Assembly: GCA_946621635.1 (NCBI GenBank)
Contig: CAMOOR010000002.1
Coordinates: 36,017 to 100,016, forward strand
DNA length: 64,000 bases
Source of the DNA: Colimorpha sp002372855
Lineage (GTDB): Bacteria > Bacteroidota > Bacteroidia > Bacteroidales > P3
Direction: 5' to 3'
This document shows positions 60,784-64,000 of the stretch, one piece after another. The notes beneath the pieces were generated by a model that was given only the letters and a program-made list of their open reading frames with translations, was not told the DNA's origin and ran no database searches. The first letter of the stretch is position 1. The number at the start of each line of letters is the position of its first letter. The position numbers were made by a program, and so were the translations under genes.

Positions 60784-62247
60784 ATGAAATACGGTTTTGA
60801 CAACGAGAAGTATCTTCGGATACAGTCCGAACACATCAAGGAGCGCATCTCCAAGTTCGGAAACAAACTCTACCTTGAATTTGGCGGTAAACTTTTCGAC
60901 GACTACCACGCCAGTCGTGTTCTGCCCGGCTTCGAGCCCGACAGCAAACTGAAGATGCTCACACAGCTGAAAGACGATGCCGAGATTGTCATCGTCATCA
61001 GCGCCACCGACATCGAGAAGAACAAGAAGCGCGGCGACCTCGGCATCACCTACGACGAGGACGTGCTGCGCCTGCGCGAGGTCTTCATGCAGCGCGGATT
61101 CCTGGTCAGCGGCGTCGTCATCACCCACTACAGCGGCCAGCCCGGCGCCACGGCCTACCGCGAACGCCTTGAGCGCATGGGCATCAAAGCCTACTACCAT
61201 TACATGATTGAGGGCTACCCCACCAACGTGGAGCTCATCGACAGCGACGAGGGCTTCGGCAAGAACGACTACGTCGAGACCACACGCCCCCTGGTGGTCA
61301 TCACCGCCCCGGGCCCCGGCAGCGGCAAGATGGCTGTGTGCCTCAGCCAGCTCTATCAAGAGAACAAGCGCGGCATCAAAGCCGGGTACGCCAAGTTCGA
61401 GACCTTCCCCATCTGGAGCATCCCCCTGAAGCACCCTGTCAACATCGCCTACGAGGCCGCCACGGCCGACCTCAACGACGTCAACATGATCGACCCGTTC
61501 CACCTCGAAGCCTACGGCAAGACCGCCGTCAACTACAACCGAGACATCGAGATATTCCCCGTCTTGAACGCCATCTTCGAAGGCATCTACGGCGAGAATC
61601 CATATAAGTCGCCCACCGACATGGGCGTCAACATGGCGGGCTTCTGCATCAGCGACGACGACGTCTGCTGCCGCGCCTCCAACGACGAGATTATCCGCCG
61701 TTACTACACCGCCCTCTGCGACTTCGCCATCGGCAAGTCGAGCCAGAGCGAGGTGAACAAGATAGCCCTCCTCATGAAGCAGGCCAAAATCACCACCGAC
61801 GACCGCCGCACCACAGTGGCCGCCAAGGAGCGCCGCGACCGCGAGGGCGTGCCCGCCGCCGCCATCGAACTGGCCGACGGCACCATCATCACCGCCAAGA
61901 CCTCCGACCTCCTCGGTGCCTGCGCCGCCTTGATTCTCAACGCCCTCAAGCATCTGGCCGGTATCGACCACGAGGTGAAGCTCATCTCGCAGAAGATGAT
62001 CGAACCCATCCAGCACACCAAGGTCTCCATGCTCCACGGCAGCAACCCGCGCCTGCACACAGACGAGGTGCTCGTAACACTCTCCATCCTCAGCCTCCTC
62101 GACGACAACTGCCGCCGCGCCCTCGACTGCCTCCCCCTCCTCGACGGCTGCCAGGTGCACACCACCGTCATGACCAGCGAGGTGGACCGCAAAATCTTTA
62201 AGAAACTCGGCATCGGCCTCACCAGCGAGCCCGTCCAAAAGGACTGA
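60784..62247 (+). CDS. DUF1846 family protein
   Basis: The 487-residue cytoplasmic protein has the full-length DUF1846 organisation: GFDNEKYLRIQSEHIKERISKFG at the start, FGGKLFDDYHASRVLPGF, VVITHYSGQPGA, a glycine-rich P-loop-like APGPGSGKMAVCLSQLY (near 178-194), KYAKFETFP-like and DMGVNMAG. Structures exist for the family but no biochemical activity is settled. Widely conserved in gut Firmicutes and Bacteroidetes. It has its own promoter and terminator. Confidence 0.92.
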   Translation: MKYGFDNEKYLRIQSEHIKERISKFGNKLYLEFGGKLFDDYHASRVLPGFEPDSKLKMLTQLKDDAEIVIVISATDIEKNKKRGDLGITYDEDVLRLREVFMQRGFLVSGVVITHYSGQPGATAYRERLERMGIKAYYHYMIEGYPTNVELIDSDEGFGKNDYVETTRPLVVITAPGPGSGKMAVCLSQLYQENKRGIKAGYAKFETFPIWSIPLKHPVNIAYEAATADLNDVNMIDPFHLEAYGKTAVNYNRDIEIFPVLNAIFEGIYGENPYKSPTDMGVNMAGFCISDDDVCCRASNDEIIRRYYTALCDFAIGKSSQSEVNKIALLMKQAKITTDDRRTTVAAKERRDREGVPAAAIELADGTIITAKTSDLLGACAALILNALKHLAGIDHEVKLISQKMIEPIQHTKVSMLHGSNPRLHTDEVLVTLSILSLLDDNCRRALDCLPLLDGCQVHTTVMTSEVDRKIFKKLGIGLTSEPVQKD

Positions 62248-62271
62248 TTACACATTGACATCTTAAACATC

Positions 62272-62300
62272 ACCGCCACCCCAACCCGGTGGCGGTTTCT
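62272..62300 (+). terminator. Intrinsic terminator after the DUF1846 gene
   Basis: ACCGCCACC (62272-62280) pairs with GGTGGCGGT (62288-62296) around a 7-base loop, followed by a weak TTCTGTT tract. Confidence 0.75.
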
Positions 62301-62326
62301 GTTGAGCGTGAGGATAATAAAAACGG

Positions 62327-62335
62327 TAATTTTGC
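62327..62335 (+). promoter_or_regulatory. Probable -7 element of the AT-rich orphan gene
   Basis: TAATTTTGC fits TAnnTTTGC 38 bases before ATG 62373. A TTG at 62302-62304 is 22 bases upstream, slightly longer than the usual spacing. Confidence 0.55.
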
Positions 62336-62372
62336 GTTTATATGGGCGTGATGTAACTAATACAAATCATAT

Positions 62373-63641
62373 ATGGAACCATTATATAAACCGACCAAAT
62401 CAATCAGAGATTATTTCGATGGTTTTGCACACGAGTTTTCCTATTCAAGCAAGGAAGATAAATTGGCAGAGATAGCTAATTGTGTGTATCATGGATACGA
62501 TTTCTTCGATGAACTAAACGAACAATGTGTTGAGCACCCAGATAGGACAAAAACCATTTGCGGAACCATATCCAATTATATTGGAATGATACGTGGTGTA
62601 GGATTCAATCCCATTGATAAATATGTCTCCGATGATAAAATCAATTTGAAGCAGTTAGTGAAATTGTTTCAGGATGAGATTCGGAATCTCTATAGATTTC
62701 CTCTTGCACAGAATCCCTATTTTGCAGATGTAAGAAATTATTATGACGAATTAATTAAGCGACATTACGTAGATGCTGACGAAAAAATGCAGCTATGGTG
62801 TGGGCCAACTCCACTGGATAGAATACCCATCTCGGAAGAAGAGGTTTTGTCCATGAATCCGTGGGGTTCAAGTCTCGAGTACGTTGACCCCATACGTGGT
62901 GGGTCAACGATTTACGATGACAATGCACAATGTGTCCTTAAATGCGATGAGGCTTATATTAGCGAACATAATCGAAATAACGATGCTGAATATAAATACC
63001 GGATTCAAAAGTGGCCTAAACCATTTATGGGCAATCCCCTTACAGCAAAGGTTGTACTGCTAAGTCTTAATCCAGGATTTAAAGATTGGCAAAAAAGAGT
63101 GTTGGCAAAAGCTTTGACTATATACTATCGCGAGGCAATCTTCAAACATTTAGTTGAACAATCTGGCTTAAAAGCGGTATCAATGTTTTGCCCAAACGAA
63201 AAACCAGGTGATTTGGACATTACATACCTTGAAGCTCACACATTGGTTGACAACTATTGGTATGACATGATTGAAAAATTCAGGAACGCTGCGGGAATAC
63301 CCAAAAGCGACGAAGTCTTTGACCCTCTTTATACACAGCTATCGGTGATAGAGTATATAGGCTATGCCTCCAAGAATTATAGGGATTTGGCCAAAGGAAG
63401 AATCTTGCCGTCACAATATTTTTCAAGAATGCTAATCCAACATTTGACGATGAATCGAAAAACAGTATTTGTCGTGGTCCGCGCAGAGGTGCAGTGGAGG
63501 AAACTGCTTGGCGAAAGAATATGGAATAAATTAGAGCAGGAAGACCGCCTGATAGTCGGTAGGAAAATCAGACGTCAGAGTTTGACAGCAACTGGATTGG
63601 GCGAAAATGAATTTCGCAGATTAGTAAATCTATTAAAATGA
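62373..63641 (+). CDS. Uncharacterised protein with uracil-DNA-glycosylase-like motif
   Basis: The 422-residue protein has no recognised family. Near residue 228 it has AKVVLLSLNPGFKDW, resembling the 'LNPG' motif of the uracil-DNA glycosylase superfamily, and TVFVVVRAEVQWRKLLGE near 365 could be a late strand-helix of such a fold. The N-terminal 150 residues are helical. The sequence is clearly AT-richer than the neighbouring DUF1846 gene, which suggests horizontal acquisition. It has its own promoter and ends against a tandem palindromic array. Confidence 0.65.
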   Translation: MEPLYKPTKSIRDYFDGFAHEFSYSSKEDKLAEIANCVYHGYDFFDELNEQCVEHPDRTKTICGTISNYIGMIRGVGFNPIDKYVSDDKINLKQLVKLFQDEIRNLYRFPLAQNPYFADVRNYYDELIKRHYVDADEKMQLWCGPTPLDRIPISEEEVLSMNPWGSSLEYVDPIRGGSTIYDDNAQCVLKCDEAYISEHNRNNDAEYKYRIQKWPKPFMGNPLTAKVVLLSLNPGFKDWQKRVLAKALTIYYREAIFKHLVEQSGLKAVSMFCPNEKPGDLDITYLEAHTLVDNYWYDMIEKFRNAAGIPKSDEVFDPLYTQLSVIEYIGYASKNYRDLAKGRILPSQYFSRMLIQHLTMNRKTVFVVVRAEVQWRKLLGERIWNKLEQEDRLIVGRKIRRQSLTATGLGENEFRRLVNLLK

Positions 63642-63884
63642 AAACGGCTGAAAAGAGTGTCGCAGGGGCCAAATGATTTTGAAAACGGCCGTCGCAGATT
63701 GCGAAAGTGCCAAACGTTTTTGAAAATGGGTGTCGCAGGGTGCGACGGGGCGTTTGGGAAGGGAAACAAGGTTTCGCAGCGTGCGAAAGTGTGTTTTGAA
63801 ATGAAAAGTGGGTGTCGCAGGGTGCGACGGGCGTTTTTAAAATGAAAACATGGTTTCGCAACGTGCGACGGTAGGTTAGGGAAA
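63640..63884. repeat. Six tandem units of about 41 bp with TCGCA..TGCGA cores
   Basis: Units start at 63640, 63681, 63722, 63764, 63803 and 63844 (lengths 41, 41, 42, 39, 41, 41). Each begins GAAAAC-like and has a core such as GTCGCAGGGTGCGAC, TCGCAGATTGCGA or TTCGCAACGTGCGA; the first unit is the most degenerate. All units are variants of one sequence with no unique spacers. The array fills the space between the orphan gene and the 5S terminator. Confidence 0.88.
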
Positions 63885-63914
63885 TATTTCGCGTTAGCGC
63901 ATTGTGCGCAGGAC

Positions 63915-63946
63915 AAAAAAAGGGAACCACTTTCGTGATTCCCTTT
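63915..63946 (-). terminator. Intrinsic terminator of the rRNA operon
   Basis: On the minus strand: AAAGGGAATCAC, loop GAAA, GTGGTTCCCTTT, then a T-run. It lies 9 bases after the 5S 3' end. Confidence 0.9.
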
Positions 63947-63954
63947 AAAAGATT

Positions 63955-64000
63955 GGCGGCGACCTACTTTTCCACAAACAAGTGCAGTATCATCGGCGAT
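63955..64000 (-). rRNA. rrf: 5S rRNA, 3' part
   Basis: Read on the minus strand, the last 46 bases give ATCGCCGATGATACTGCAC followed by GTGGAAAAGTAGGTCGCCGCC. This matches the 3' portion of Bacteroidetes 5S rRNA (loop E/helix IV region and the GTAGGTCGCCGCC end). The gene continues beyond the right edge, so an rRNA operon is expected there, transcribed toward this window. Confidence 0.92.

Noticed and set aside
63640..63884. Possible CRISPR array
   Set aside because: The roughly 41-bp units are variants of each other end to end. There are no unique spacers between identical repeats and no cas genes in the window.

Overview
The window looks like chromosomal DNA of a Bacteroidota bacterium of the order Bacteroidales, with a fairly GC-rich core. 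Supporting signs are promoters with a TTTG / TAnnTTTGC architecture, weak Shine-Dalgarno sites, a secreted protein with a type IX secretion sorting tail, a gldH gliding lipoprotein, a RicT-gldH-PBP1A gene order, group B and sensory [FeFe] hydrogenases, and the 3' end of a 5S rRNA at the right edge.

Layout. 1-4.1 kb: end of a probable nusA, infB, a zeta-toxin-like kinase with a small partner, and tRNA-Arg(CCU). 4.4-6.7 kb: a secreted SGNH-like protein and a DUF6266-like protein. 6.8-22.2 kb is a defence and DNA-repair island, AT-richer in its left half. It holds a C5-cytosine methyltransferase, a double GHKL ATPase/histidine kinase, a receiver protein whose C-terminal half carries a HEPN-like Rx4H motif, a 20-codon remnant of a second methyltransferase, an HNH nuclease, a RES-domain protein, RhuM, two copies of a vsr + MGMT-like pair around a solute-binding lipoprotein, an odd aldo/keto reductase lipoprotein, and a type IIG/IIL restriction-modification enzyme. 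22.6-24.4 kb: lepA. 25-35 kb (mostly minus): Wzx-like flippase, VWA-like membrane protein, M16 peptidase, O-antigen ligase, S41 protease, CPA2 antiporter. 35.6-42.2 kb (plus): holB, ricT, gldH, PBP1A, rlmN. 43-48 kb (minus): a PqqD / HPr-kinase-like / signal-peptidase-VanZ operon, an FMN-binding protein, CapA and a VanX-like dipeptidase. 48-52.8 kb (minus): a hydrogenase operon (2Fe-2S protein, sensory HydS, SpoIIE phosphatase, group B hydrogenase). 53.6-60.6 kb (minus): ECF sigma / anti-sigma / secreted protein / outer-membrane barrel operon, a PNGase F-like protein and a C69 dipeptidase. 60.8-64 kb: DUF1846 gene, an AT-rich orphan gene, a tandem palindromic array, and the end of a 5S rRNA gene.

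Three things stand out. First, the 6.8-13.3 kb gene run reads as a restriction-modification locus wired to a two-component system, with a sensor ATPase/kinase, a receiver-HEPN RNase candidate, an HNH nuclease and a RES NAD-consuming toxin candidate. Second, several families of short palindromic or simple repeats occur both between genes and in frame inside genes (vsr, two DUF6266-like genes, an anti-sigma factor, a PNGase F-like gene, possibly lepA). Third, a dispersed intergenic element made of a CTACCATGGTAG-type palindrome followed by exactly four 11-bp units occurs five times, always in the same orientation. All functional calls rest on reading motifs and context by eye; no database search was run.
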